7,825 nucleotides of DNA from Eubacteriales Family XIII. Incertae Sedis bacterium (GCA_031278255.1 JAITKU010000186.1:1-7825); one strand, 5' to 3'; positions 1-5,896 are shown, numbered from the stretch's first letter. Made by a program: numbers and translations. Notes: generated by a model from the letters alone, not told the origin.

Positions 1-35
1 ATACGGATTGAAGTGCCGCGCGATTTTTTCGCCCG
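1..35. repeat. 35-bp direct repeat, copy 1
   Basis: This stretch is identical, base for base, to 122-156. It begins ATACGGATTG and ends TTTTTTCGCCCG. Copy 1 runs into GGCGAAAA (37-44), which pairs with TTTTCGCC (26-33) across a 3-nt loop. GCGCG (18-22) can also pair with CGCGC (45-49), so copy 1 can form a hairpin at 18-49 that copy 2 cannot. The repeat starts at the first base of the window, so its true left edge may lie upstream. Confidence 0.85.
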
Positions 36-56
36 CGGCGAAAACGCGCATGGCGG

Positions 57-96
57 ATACCATAAATATCTTCGCTTCGCTTCGTATTTATGGTAT
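57..96. repeat. 12-bp inverted repeat with CTTCG x3 loop
   Basis: The arms ATACCATAAATA (57-68) and TATTTATGGTAT (85-96) are perfectly complementary. The 16-nt loop contains three tandem CTTCG pentamers (70-84). The arms are A+T-rich in a G+C-rich neighbourhood. No T-run follows, so it is not an obvious intrinsic terminator. Its last four bases overlap the next inverted repeat (93-125), so the two hairpins cannot form fully at once. It could be part of a dispersed intergenic palindromic element; one window cannot show this. Confidence 0.75.
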
Positions 97-99
97 AAT
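91..99 (+). promoter_or_regulatory. Extended -10 promoter for rpmB
   Basis: TG at 91-92, one base, then a perfect TATAAT at 94-99 form an extended -10 element. The -35 position 17 bp upstream (71-76, TTCGCT) matches the consensus poorly, which extended -10 promoters tolerate. The predicted start is near 106, giving a leader of about 70 nt before rpmB at 177. The -10 lies inside the left arm of the inverted repeat at 93-125. The assignment rests on sequence match only. Confidence 0.55.
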
Positions 100-125
100 A
101 ACCGCTGAGAACGCGGTTATTATAC
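93..125. promoter_or_regulatory. 13-bp palindrome overlapping the rpmB -10 (operator candidate)
   Basis: The arms GTATAATAACCGC (93-105) and GCGGTTATTATAC (113-125) are perfectly complementary around a 7-nt loop. The left arm contains the -10 TATAAT. The predicted transcription start (about 106) falls in the loop, so the rpmB transcript would carry only the right arm. If that promoter is used, the symmetry would have to act at the DNA level, for example as an operator, or in a read-through RNA from upstream. The right arm shares ATAC with the start of repeat copy 2. Confidence 0.6.
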
Positions 126-156
126 GGATTGAAGTGCCGCGCGATTTTTTCGCCCG
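122..156. repeat. 35-bp direct repeat, copy 2
   Basis: Identical to 1-35 and placed in the rpmB leader immediately before the ribosome binding site. The sequence after each copy is loosely similar and purine-rich (36-58 against 157-178, both ending in GCGGAT). This suggests that a longer unit of about 120 bp was duplicated and then diverged, with copy 2 retaining the functional leader. Confidence 0.85.
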
Positions 157-176
157 GAAGAAAGGAGAGGCTGCGG

Positions 177-368
177 ATGTCCAGAAAATGTGAGGTTTGC
201 GGAAAGGGTCAGGTTTCCGGCAACAATGTTTCCCATTCCAACCGGCATACGAGACGGAAGTGGAATGTGAATATTCAGACCGTCAAGGTCAACGAGAACG
301 GGACCGTTACGAGGAAGAAAGTTTGCACGCGGTGTTTGCGTTCGGGTAAGGTTACGCGCGCCGTCTGA
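177..368 (+). CDS. rpmB: 50S ribosomal protein bL28
   Basis: A 63-residue basic protein of the usual bL28 length, a structural component of the large ribosomal subunit. It starts MSRKCEVCGK, as bL28 proteins typically do, and carries the NRHTRRKW segment near residues 22-29. Four cysteines form two CxxC pairs (C5/C8 and C50/C53), marking the zinc-binding form of the family rather than the cysteine-free paralogue. The ATG at 177 is preceded by AGGAGAGG (163-170) with 6-nt spacing. An in-frame TTG at 129 would add 16 residues encoded by the direct repeat, but it has no good ribosome binding site and no counterpart in the family. The gene appears to be transcribed alone, between its own promoter and a strong terminator. 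Confidence 0.95.
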   Translation: MSRKCEVCGKGQVSGNNVSHSNRHTRRKWNVNIQTVKVNENGTVTRKKVCTRCLRSGKVTRAV

Positions 369-388
369 TGAAGTATCGACGGCGTGTG

Positions 389-421
389 CCGGCAAGTCGC
401 GCGATGACCTGCCGGTTTTTT
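389..421 (+). terminator. Intrinsic terminator of rpmB
   Basis: CCGGCAAGTC (389-398) pairs with GACCTGCCGG (406-415), with one A-C mismatch, around a 7-nt loop, and six T follow (416-421). It lies about 20 nt after the rpmB stop codon, as expected for its own terminator. It separates rpmB from the following Asp23-family gene. Confidence 0.85.
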
Positions 422-479
422 GCGTTTCGGGAATCGCGGCGATTTCCGCCCGTACAGGCCCTTTGTATGAGGAATAACG

Positions 480-848
480 ATGTTCTGTGAGGTCAAGACG
501 CGAAACGGCACGATCGGTTTGGACAAGGCCGTACTCGGATATATCATCAGGCGCGAGGCGGACGCGTTTCAGGGCAAGGTTCTGCTTTCAAACGCGAAAG
601 GGAAGCCGATTGGCGATGCGGTCGGCTTTTTTGATTGCGTGCAGACGGAGGCGGACGCGTTTGAGTTGCGCGTGTTCGTCGTTTTGCAGTTTGGGGTCAG
701 TATCAACGAGGTCACGCGGGAATTGATCCGCCGGATCAGGGCGCAGACGGAGACCATGATCGGCGTGCGCGCCTCACGCGTCGTTATCGCCGTCCGGGGT
801 ATGCTCTCGAAGAACATCTCGCGGCGCGATTTGGAGATCGTCGGTTGA
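480..848 (+). CDS. Asp23/YloU-family (DUF322) protein
   Basis: A 122-residue protein of the Asp23/Gls24 (YloU) family, widespread in Gram-positive bacteria. Asp23 in Staphylococcus is membrane-associated and linked to cell-envelope stress; the exact role of most members is unknown. The recognisable core is residues about 60-108, a beta strand LRVFVVLQFGVSI, then an amphipathic helix, then RASRVVIAVRGM. No signal peptide or membrane segment is visible, so it is probably cytoplasmic. The ATG has TGAGGA (468-473) 6 nt upstream. It overlaps recG by 4 nt, so the two are likely co-translated. In many Firmicutes the order is rpmB (often divergent), yloU, yloV/fakA, recG; here the fatty-acid kinase gene is missing between this gene and recG. 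I see no convincing promoter at 422-479. Confidence 0.85.
   Translation: MFCEVKTRNGTIGLDKAVLGYIIRREADAFQGKVLLSNAKGKPIGDAVGFFDCVQTEADAFELRVFVVLQFGVSINEVTRELIRRIRAQTETMIGVRASRVVIAVRGMLSKNISRRDLEIVG
833..847 (+). promoter_or_regulatory. RBS and TTG start of recG
   Basis: GGAGA (833-837) lies 7 nt before TTG (845-847). That TTG shares TTGA with the stop codon of the upstream gene. The resulting N-terminus fits RecG (see the recG entry). No ATG start upstream is possible without a larger overlap, so TTG is the best-supported start and indicates translational coupling. Confidence 0.7.
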
Positions 849-2917
849 CGCCGGACCTCGGCGCGCCGGTTTCCTCCGTCAAGGGCGTCGGCGGCGCGCG
901 CGCGGCCGCGCTCGCGCGGCTCGGCGTTCGCACGCTCGGCGATCTGCTCCGCTGCTATCCGAGGGATTACGAGGATCGCCGCGATAAGCGGCGGATCGGG
1001 GATTTGTCGCCGGGCGTGCGCGCCGTCGTGCGGGCGACCGTCGTTTCCGAAACGGGGGGCGGCCCGCGATTCTCGCGCCGCGGCCGGAAAGGCGGCCCGC
1101 CGTTGCGCCTGCTCGTGCGGGACGATACGGGCATACTGGAACTCGTATTCTTTCACGCGTTCTATCCCGCGACCGCCCTCAAACGGGGCGAGGAATACAT
1201 ATTCTACGGAGAGGCGACGCAGGGCGCGCGCTGTCTCCGAATGGTCCATCCCGATTTCAGCCGCGCGGACGAGGCGGACGGCTTGGACCTGTTGCCCGTG
1301 TATCCGCTGACCGCCGGCCTGCGTCAAAGCGATCTGCGCAAGTGGATTCGCGGTCTGCTCGCGTTGACGGACGCCATGGAGGAGAGTCTGCCCGCGGACA
1401 CGATCGCCGAAAACAAGCTCTGCGGCATAGGCTACGCGCTGCGAAACATACATTGCCCCGCGGATGCCGTGCGCTTGCGCGAGGCGAAATACAGGCTGGT
1501 GTTCGAGGAACTTCTGGTCCTGCAGGCGGGATTGCTGTTGCTGAAAAACGCGAACGGCCGGGCGGGCCTCGGGATCGCGTTCAAGGGCGCCCGGGACGGC
1601 GCGGATACGGCGCGTTTCACGGAGGGTCTGCCTTTCAAGCTGACCGCCGCGCAGAGGCGGACGCTCGGCGAGATCGAGAGCGATATGGAATCCGATCGCG
1701 TTATGAACAGGCTGGTGCAGGGCGATGTGGGTTCGGGCAAGACCGTGATCGCCGCCGCCGCGATGTACAAGGCCGTGAAGAGCGGCCGGCAGGCCGTCAT
1801 CATGGCGCCCACGGAGACACTGGCCAAGCAGCATCTGGAGGAGTTTGAAAAACTCTTTCTTCCCCACGGCGTTCGCGTGGGCTTTCTCTCGGGCGCGGTA
1901 AAGGGCGCCGACAGGCGTTTGCTGCTCGAAAAGACGGCAAGCAACGAGATCGATATACTGATCGGTACGCACGCGCTCATACAGCCGGATGTCGTATACG
2001 GCAATCTCGGCCTCGTCGTGACCGACGAACAACACCGCTTCGGCGTGCGCCAGCGCGTCGGCCTTTCCAAGAAGGGCCGGGATCCCGATATACTCGTCAT
2101 GACCGCGACGCCGATCCCGCGGACGTTGGCTTTCATCCTCTACGGGGATATGGATATCTCCGTCATGGACGAACGTCCGCCGGGGCGCCGCCCCGTCGTC
2201 ACGCGCGCGGCGGACGCGGGAGGGCGGAAAGCCGCCTACCGCCTTGTGCGAGAGGAGCTTGCGGTCGGGCATCAGGCCTATGTCGTCGCCCCGCTGATCG
2301 AGGATTCGGACGAGCGCGCGCTCCGCTCCGCGACGGGCCTTTACGCGGAACTGTCCGCGGATTTTCACGGATACGCCGTTGCGCTCATCCACGGCCGTAT
2401 GCGGCAGGCCGAAAAGGACGCGGTGATGGGCGCTTTCTACGCCGGCGAAACGGCTCTCCTCGTTTCCACGGTGCTGATCGAGGTCGGCGTCAACGTTCCG
2501 AACGCGACGGTGATGTTGATCGAAAACGCCGAACGCTTCGGCCTGGCGCAGCTTCACCAGTTGCGGGGCCGTGTCGGACGCGGCCCGGCGCAGTCCTACT
2601 GCGTACTGATTACGGAAAACGCTTCCGCGGAGGCCGCGGAACGCGCGCGCGTCATGGTGTCCACGGACGACGGTTTTGCGATAGCCGAAAAGGACCTCGC
2701 GCTTCGCGGCCCGGGCGAGTTCTTCGGACTCAGGCAGCACGGGATACCGCAGTTGCGCATCGCGAATCTCGCGAAGCATGTAAAGGTGCTGAAAGCCGTC
2801 AAGGCGGAGGCGGAAAGACTGCTCGCGGACGATCCCCCGCTCACCGCAAAGAAAAACGCGGCCCTGCGGGCCGCGATAGACGCGCTGTTCACCTCCGCCG
2901 CGGATATCGGCATATGA
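845..2917 (+). CDS. recG: ATP-dependent DNA helicase RecG
   Basis: A 690-residue superfamily 2 helicase that remodels stalled replication forks and branch-migrates Holliday junctions; the length matches the family (E. coli RecG is 693). The N-terminal wedge region begins near residue 10 with VSSVKGVG and contains the OB-type fold. The helicase core shows a Q-motif-like PFKLTAAQ (263-270), Walker A GDVGSGKT (293-300), motif Ia APTETLAKQH (321-330), Walker B/DEQH (394-397) followed by RFGVRQR, motif III MTATPIPRTLA (419-429), a motif V region reading EVGVNVPNA, and motif VI QLHQLRGRVGRG (569-580). The C-terminal GPGEFFGLRQHG is typical of RecG. All catalytic motifs are intact. It starts at TTG, overlapping the previous gene by 4 nt. 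Confidence 0.97.
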   Translation: MTPDLGAPVSSVKGVGGARAAALARLGVRTLGDLLRCYPRDYEDRRDKRRIGDLSPGVRAVVRATVVSETGGGPRFSRRGRKGGPPLRLLVRDDTGILELVFFHAFYPATALKRGEEYIFYGEATQGARCLRMVHPDFSRADEADGLDLLPVYPLTAGLRQSDLRKWIRGLLALTDAMEESLPADTIAENKLCGIGYALRNIHCPADAVRLREAKYRLVFEELLVLQAGLLLLKNANGRAGLGIAFKGARDGADTARFTEGLPFKLTAAQRRTLGEIESDMESDRVMNRLVQGDVGSGKTVIAAAAMYKAVKSGRQAVIMAPTETLAKQHLEEFEKLFLPHGVRVGFLSGAVKGADRRLLLEKTASNEIDILIGTHALIQPDVVYGNLGLVVTDEQHRFGVRQRVGLSKKGRDPDILVMTATPIPRTLAFILYGDMDISVMDERPPGRRPVVTRAADAGGRKAAYRLVREELAVGHQAYVVAPLIEDSDERALRSATGLYAELSADFHGYAVALIHGRMRQAEKDAVMGAFYAGETALLVSTVLIEVGVNVPNATVMLIENAERFGLAQLHQLRGRVGRGPAQSYCVLITENASAEAAERARVMVSTDDGFAIAEKDLALRGPGEFFGLRQHGIPQLRIANLAKHVKVLKAVKAEAERLLADDPPLTAKKNAALRAAIDALFTSAADIGI
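2851..2875 (-). terminator. Antisense terminator-like hairpin inside recG
   Basis: Read on the minus strand, CGCGGCCC, loop GCA, GGGCCGCG forms a perfect 8-bp stem and is followed directly by TTTTT (+ strand A2852-2856). This is the form of an intrinsic terminator for leftward transcription arriving from the recG-murA gap. On the + strand no T-run follows, so recG itself would not be terminated. The sequence also encodes Ala/Arg-rich recG codons, and short G+C palindromes arise easily here. A second, weaker case exists at 1544-1581, so chance is a serious alternative. Confidence 0.3.
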
Positions 2918-3202
2918 GCGCGCGGCGGCGGGCCGGGGGTTTTTTTGCGCGGGAACCGGCGCGGGGCGCCGCGCGTCGAAACAAGGGTGGAAGGTACCGC
3001 GCGCGCGTCTTTTGCGGCGGCGCGATGCCCGCGCGGGGAAGCCGTTTCCGATAAGGGCCGTCGCCCGGCGTTTTCTCGAACATCGATTGTATCGCGCCTG
3101 TTTCGGCGGAAATACGGAATAGATATCAAGAACGCGTTTGGTGCGCGGCCTTGCGGGTCCCTGCAAAATCCCGCGCGCCGCGCGTTTGTTGCGGGAGGCC
3201 TT
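2918..3202. other. G+C-rich intergenic region between recG and murA
   Basis: These 285 nt contain no protein I recognise. Open frames exist on both strands, but they are Arg/Pro/Ala-rich and look like by-products of high G+C. A run of seven T (2940-2946) follows recG without a good adjoining stem; the nearest is CCGCCGCG/CGCGGCGG (2895-2902/2921-2928), ending 11 nt before it. No convincing promoter for murA was found, though A+T content rises around 3085-3130. The last part can fold over the murA ribosome binding site. Confidence 0.6.
3169..3198 (+). promoter_or_regulatory. murA RBS, partly in a possible hairpin
   Basis: GGGAGG (3193-3198) lies 4 nt before the ATG at 3203, which supports that start. 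TCCCGC (3169-3174) is perfectly complementary to GCGGGA (3191-3196), so a hairpin could hide most of the Shine-Dalgarno. An upstream stem, TTGCGG/CTGCAA (3151-3156/3161-3166, one G-T pair), sits close by. A regulatory role is conjecture. Confidence 0.4.
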
Positions 3203-4465
3203 ATGGCGAAATACATCATCAGGCAGAGCCTTTCCCTGACGGGGGAGGTCGCGATAAGCGGCTCGAAGAACGCGGTGCTGCCCATTATGGCGGCCGCGCT
3301 GCTGACGGATGCGCGCTGTGAGATCACGGACGTGCCCGCGCTTCGCGACGTGGATGTGATGTGCGGGCTTATGCGCGGCATAGGCGCCCGCGTGAACGAG
3401 CGTTACGGCGACAGGACCATAGAGATCACGACGGAAGCGATCGCCTCCGAAGAGGCGCCGAACGAACTCGTGAAGAAGATGCGCGCCTCGATACTCGTCA
3501 TGGGACCGCTGCTCGCGCGGACGGGCCGCGCGCGGATCGCCCTGCCCGGCGGCTGCGCCATAGGCACGCGGCCGATAGACCTGCACCTGAAAGGTTTGAA
3601 AGCGCTGGGCGCGCGGATCGTTTCCAAGGACGGCTATGTGATCGCCGCCGCGGAAAGGCTGCGCGGGGCCAATGTGTATCTGGATTCCCCGAGCGTGGGC
3701 GCCACCGAGAATATCACGATGGCGGCCGCGCTCGCCGAGGGAACAACCGTGATAGAGAACGCCGCCGAGGAACCGGAGATCGTGGATATGGTGAACTTTC
3801 TGAACAAGATGGGCGCGCGTATCAAGGGCGCCGGGACGAACACGATCCGGATAGAGGGCGTGGCGCGGCTCGGCGGCGCGAAACACGGCGTGATACCGGA
3901 CCGCATAGAGACGGGCACCTTTATGATAGCGGCCGCCGTCACGCGGGGCAAGGTGCTGATCCGAAACGCGGTTCCGGACCACGTGAAGCCGGTGACGGCC
4001 AAGCTTGGGGAATGCGGCGTCGATGTGCGCGCGCTGGACGATGGGCTTATCGTGGACGCGCGGCACGGCGTTCTGCGCGCCACGGATATCAAGACACTGC
4101 CCTATCCCGGCTTTCCGACGGATATACAATCCCAGTTCATGGCTTTTTTGACGACGGTGCGCGGGTCGAGCGTCGTGACGGAAAATGTATTTGAGAACAG
4201 ATATATGCACGTCAACGAACTCAATCGCATGGGCGCCAACATCAAGATAGAGGGGCGCGTCGCCATCGTGGAGGGGGAACGTCTCCTGCGCGGCGCGGAG
4301 GTGTTCGCGACCGATCTCAGGGCCGGCGCGGCGCTCGTACTCGCGGGCCTGTCCGCGCGCGGCACGACGCGGATATCCGAGATTCATCACATCGAAAGGG
4401 GCTATTCGGCCTTTGTCGAGAAGTTGAAAGGCCTCGGAGCGGATATTGTTCGCGCGGAGGAATGA
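3203..4465 (+). CDS. murA: UDP-N-acetylglucosamine 1-carboxyvinyltransferase MurA
   Basis: A 420-residue cytoplasmic enzyme (E. coli MurA is 419) that transfers enolpyruvate from phosphoenolpyruvate to UDP-GlcNAc, the first committed step of peptidoglycan synthesis. Active-site residues are in place: K22-N23 in GSKNAVLP, R94 in MRASI, the catalytic C118 in LPGGCAIGTRP, D307 in GFPTDIQSQF, R373 in DLRAGAAL and R399 in HIERGY. The cysteine, rather than aspartate, in the 118 loop is the form alkylated by fosfomycin. The ATG at 3203 gives the family's usual N-terminus (MAKYIIRQS) with GGGAGG 4 nt upstream. The frame is open back to 2945, but that extension has no family counterpart. It lies alone between two gaps of almost 290 nt, so it is probably transcribed as its own unit. 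No clear terminator follows. Confidence 0.96.
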   Translation: MAKYIIRQSLSLTGEVAISGSKNAVLPIMAAALLTDARCEITDVPALRDVDVMCGLMRGIGARVNERYGDRTIEITTEAIASEEAPNELVKKMRASILVMGPLLARTGRARIALPGGCAIGTRPIDLHLKGLKALGARIVSKDGYVIAAAERLRGANVYLDSPSVGATENITMAAALAEGTTVIENAAEEPEIVDMVNFLNKMGARIKGAGTNTIRIEGVARLGGAKHGVIPDRIETGTFMIAAAVTRGKVLIRNAVPDHVKPVTAKLGECGVDVRALDDGLIVDARHGVLRATDIKTLPYPGFPTDIQSQFMAFLTTVRGSSVVTENVFENRYMHVNELNRMGANIKIEGRVAIVEGERLLRGAEVFATDLRAGAALVLAGLSARGTTRISEIHHIERGYSAFVEKLKGLGADIVRAEE

Positions 4466-4524
4466 TGTTTTGCCTTTCAAACGCCGCGGGCTTTGCGCCG
4501 AAAACCGAAATAGATAAATTTTTA

Positions 4525-4565
4525 ACAATTCTAGCGGCAAGGGCTTGAAAAAATCACGGAATTGT
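4525..4565. promoter_or_regulatory. 7-bp inverted repeat flanking the bcd -35
   Basis: ACAATTC (4525-4531) and GAATTGT (4559-4565) are perfectly complementary with 27 nt between them, about 34 bp centre to centre. One half lies upstream of the -35 and the other within the spacer of the promoter. This spacing would suit a regulator binding two sites on one face of the helix. It does not match a regulator site I know, and a 7-bp match could be chance. Confidence 0.25.
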
Positions 4566-4573
4566 AGTTTAAT
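4545..4573 (+). promoter_or_regulatory. Sigma-A-type promoter of the bcd-etfBA operon
   Basis: TTGAAA (4545-4550), a 17-bp spacer and TTTAAT (4568-4573) differ from consensus at one position in each box. An A+T-rich stretch upstream (about 4508-4532) resembles an UP element. The predicted start is near 4580. This is the best promoter match in the window, in keeping with high expression of a catabolic operon. Confidence 0.75.
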
Positions 4574-4579
4574 AGAAGA

Positions 4580-4753
4580 GACGCAGGAAGAATCCACCGT
4601 TTTTGCATACGGCGGACAAGTCCGGCTGTTTTTCGCGGGCGGCCGACAAGCTTTCGGTCTCGTTCGGACGCGTACAGGTTCAGTTACATCTTGACATTCG
4701 CGCGGGGCCATGCGCGAAAAAAGAAGTGGTATTGGTTAAGGAGGAGAATTTGC
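4580..4753 (+). other. About 170-nt leader of bcd
   Basis: No protein of known type is visible between the predicted start and bcd. It holds several small potential stems: CCGT/ACGG (4598-4601/4609-4612), CGGAC/GTCCG (4613-4617/4620-4624) followed shortly by five T (4629-4633), and TTCGCGC/GCGCGAA (4697-4703/4712-4718) with an 8-nt loop. The second resembles a weak terminator but has only a 2-nt loop. I do not recognise a known riboswitch class. Confidence 0.4.
4738..4746 (+). promoter_or_regulatory. RBS of bcd
   Basis: AAGGAGGAG (4738-4746) contains a perfect AGGAGG (4739-4744) placed 9 nt before the ATG at 4754. It decides the start: the frame stays open back to a TTG at 4691, but only the ATG has this site and gives the family N-terminus MDFQLTKEQ. 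Confidence 0.85.
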
Positions 4754-5896
4754 ATGGACTTTCAACTTACGAAAGAACAGGAATTTGTGAGGAAGATGGT
4801 GAGAGGCTTTGCCGAAACCGAGGTGGATCCGATCGCCGCGGATATCGACAAGGAACACAGATTCCCGGAGGAAACGGTAAAGAAGATGGGGCGATACGGC
4901 CTCATGGGCGTGCCTTTTCCCAAGGAATACGAGGGCGCGGGCGGGGATCACATCTCCTACGCGATTACGGTGGAGGAGCTTTCGCGGAAGTGCGCGTCAA
5001 CGGGCGTGATCTGTTCCGCGCACACCTCGCTCTGCGTCTGGCCGATCTTCGCGAGGGGCAGCGATGAACAGAAGAAGAAATACGTTCCGGACCTCACGAG
5101 CGGCCGGAAGCTGGGCGCCTTCGGCCTGACCGAGCCCAACGCGGGCACGGACGCGGGCGGCCAGCAGACGCGGGCGGAGGATCGGGGCGATCATTGGCTG
5201 CTGAACGGCGCCAAGGTTTTCATCACGAACGGCGGATACGCCGACACCTTTGTCGTCATGGCGATGACGGACAGACAAAAAGGGACGCGCGGTATCAGCG
5301 CCTTTATCGTCGAAAAGGGCTTCGAGGGCTTTTCGATCGGCAAGACGGAGGAGAAGATGGGCATCTGCGCATCCTCCACGACCGAACTCGTTTTCCAAAA
5401 TTGCAAGGTTCCCAAGGAGAATCTGCTCGGAAACGTCGGCGACGGCTTCAAGGTCGCGATGTCCACGCTCGACGGCGGACGTATCGGCATCGCGTCGCAG
5501 GCCCTCGGTATCGCGCAGGGCGCCTTTGATGTCACGGTCGAATATATGAAAGCGAGGAAGCAATTCGGCAGGAAGCTTTCGCAGATGGAGTCGCTTCGCT
5601 TTGAGATCGCCGAGATGAAAACGCGTATAGAGGCCGCGCGGCTTATGATCTACAGGGCGGCCGATCTGAAAGACAGGCACCTGCCCTACGGTCCCGCCTC
5701 CGCCATGGCGAAGCTCTTCGCCTCCGAGACGGCCATGTATGTCACGACCAAGGCCGTGCAATTCCACGGCGGCTACGGCTACACAAAGGATTACCCGGTG
5801 GAACGGATGATGCGGGACGCCAAGATCACGGAGATATACGAGGGCACGTCCGAGGCGCAGAAACTCGTCATATCCGCGGATGTATTCAAAAAATAA
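4754..5896 (+). CDS. bcd: Short-chain acyl-CoA dehydrogenase (butyryl-CoA dehydrogenase type)
   Basis: A 380-residue FAD flavoprotein of the acyl-CoA dehydrogenase family, close in length and motifs to clostridial butyryl-CoA dehydrogenases (about 379 residues). In fermenting anaerobes these work as enoyl-CoA reductases, such as crotonyl-CoA to butyryl-CoA, with electrons from Etf. Order of signatures: N-terminal helical domain (MDFQLTKEQEFVRKMV), CASTGVICSAHTSL, the flavin/substrate segment GLTEPNAGTDAGG, FITNGG, the C-terminal helical domain with RKQFGR and FHGGYGYTKDYPVERMMRDA, then the catalytic base E363 in EIYEGTSE. All are intact. It is first in the operon, 15 nt before etfB. The closeness to Bcd suggests a C4 substrate, but acryloyl-CoA or an aryl-enoyl-CoA (as for CarC) cannot be excluded, because crt, hbd or thl are not in view. 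Confidence 0.9.
   Translation: MDFQLTKEQEFVRKMVRGFAETEVDPIAADIDKEHRFPEETVKKMGRYGLMGVPFPKEYEGAGGDHISYAITVEELSRKCASTGVICSAHTSLCVWPIFARGSDEQKKKYVPDLTSGRKLGAFGLTEPNAGTDAGGQQTRAEDRGDHWLLNGAKVFITNGGYADTFVVMAMTDRQKGTRGISAFIVEKGFEGFSIGKTEEKMGICASSTTELVFQNCKVPKENLLGNVGDGFKVAMSTLDGGRIGIASQALGIAQGAFDVTVEYMKARKQFGRKLSQMESLRFEIAEMKTRIEAARLMIYRAADLKDRHLPYGPASAMAKLFASETAMYVTTKAVQFHGGYGYTKDYPVERMMRDAKITEIYEGTSEAQKLVISADVFKK

Noticed and set aside
1..156. CRISPR array
   Set aside because: There are only two repeat copies with an 86-bp interval filled by inverted repeats. No regular spacers and no cas genes are present in the window.
129..176. 16-residue N-terminal extension of bL28
   Set aside because: It is encoded by the direct repeat and the ribosome binding site itself. 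The ATG at 177 has a well-spaced AGGAGAGG and gives the family N-terminus.
8..193. Small + strand ORF of 61 codons starting in repeat copy 1
   Set aside because: It has a TTG start without a clear ribosome binding site, runs through both inverted repeats, and overlaps the rpmB start in another frame. It has no family resemblance.
1544..1581. Second minus-strand terminator-like hairpin within recG
   Set aside because: AACGCGA/TCGCGTT is a 7-bp stem with a 21-nt loop next to five A. It lies deep inside the recG helicase gene with no reason to expect leftward transcription. It is more likely chance, and was used above as a caution.
2940..2946. Intrinsic terminator after recG
   Set aside because: Seven T are present, but the nearest perfect stem (2895-2902/2921-2928) ends 11 nt earlier and has an 18-nt loop. 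The geometry is poor.
2889..3083. Minus-strand ORF of 64 codons in the recG-murA gap
   Set aside because: The product is Arg/Pro-rich without a recognised motif, and no convincing promoter or ribosome binding site was seen. It looks like a composition artefact.
2945..3202. 86-residue N-terminal extension of murA
   Set aside because: MurA proteins begin at the equivalent of the ATG at 3203, where a ribosome binding site is present. The extension is Arg/Ala-rich and resembles no known domain.
569..4711. Open frame of 1380 codons on the minus strand
   Set aside because: It lies antisense to three well-supported genes (the Asp23-family gene, recG and murA) and crosses two intergenic gaps. Its composition is Arg/His/Ala/Gly-rich with no recognisable domain. 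High G+C coding sequence commonly leaves such antisense frames open.
4691..4753. TTG start adding 21 residues to Bcd, and TTGACA at 4691 as a -35
   Set aside because: The extension has no Shine-Dalgarno and no family counterpart. No -10-like sequence occurs 16-18 bp after TTGACA.
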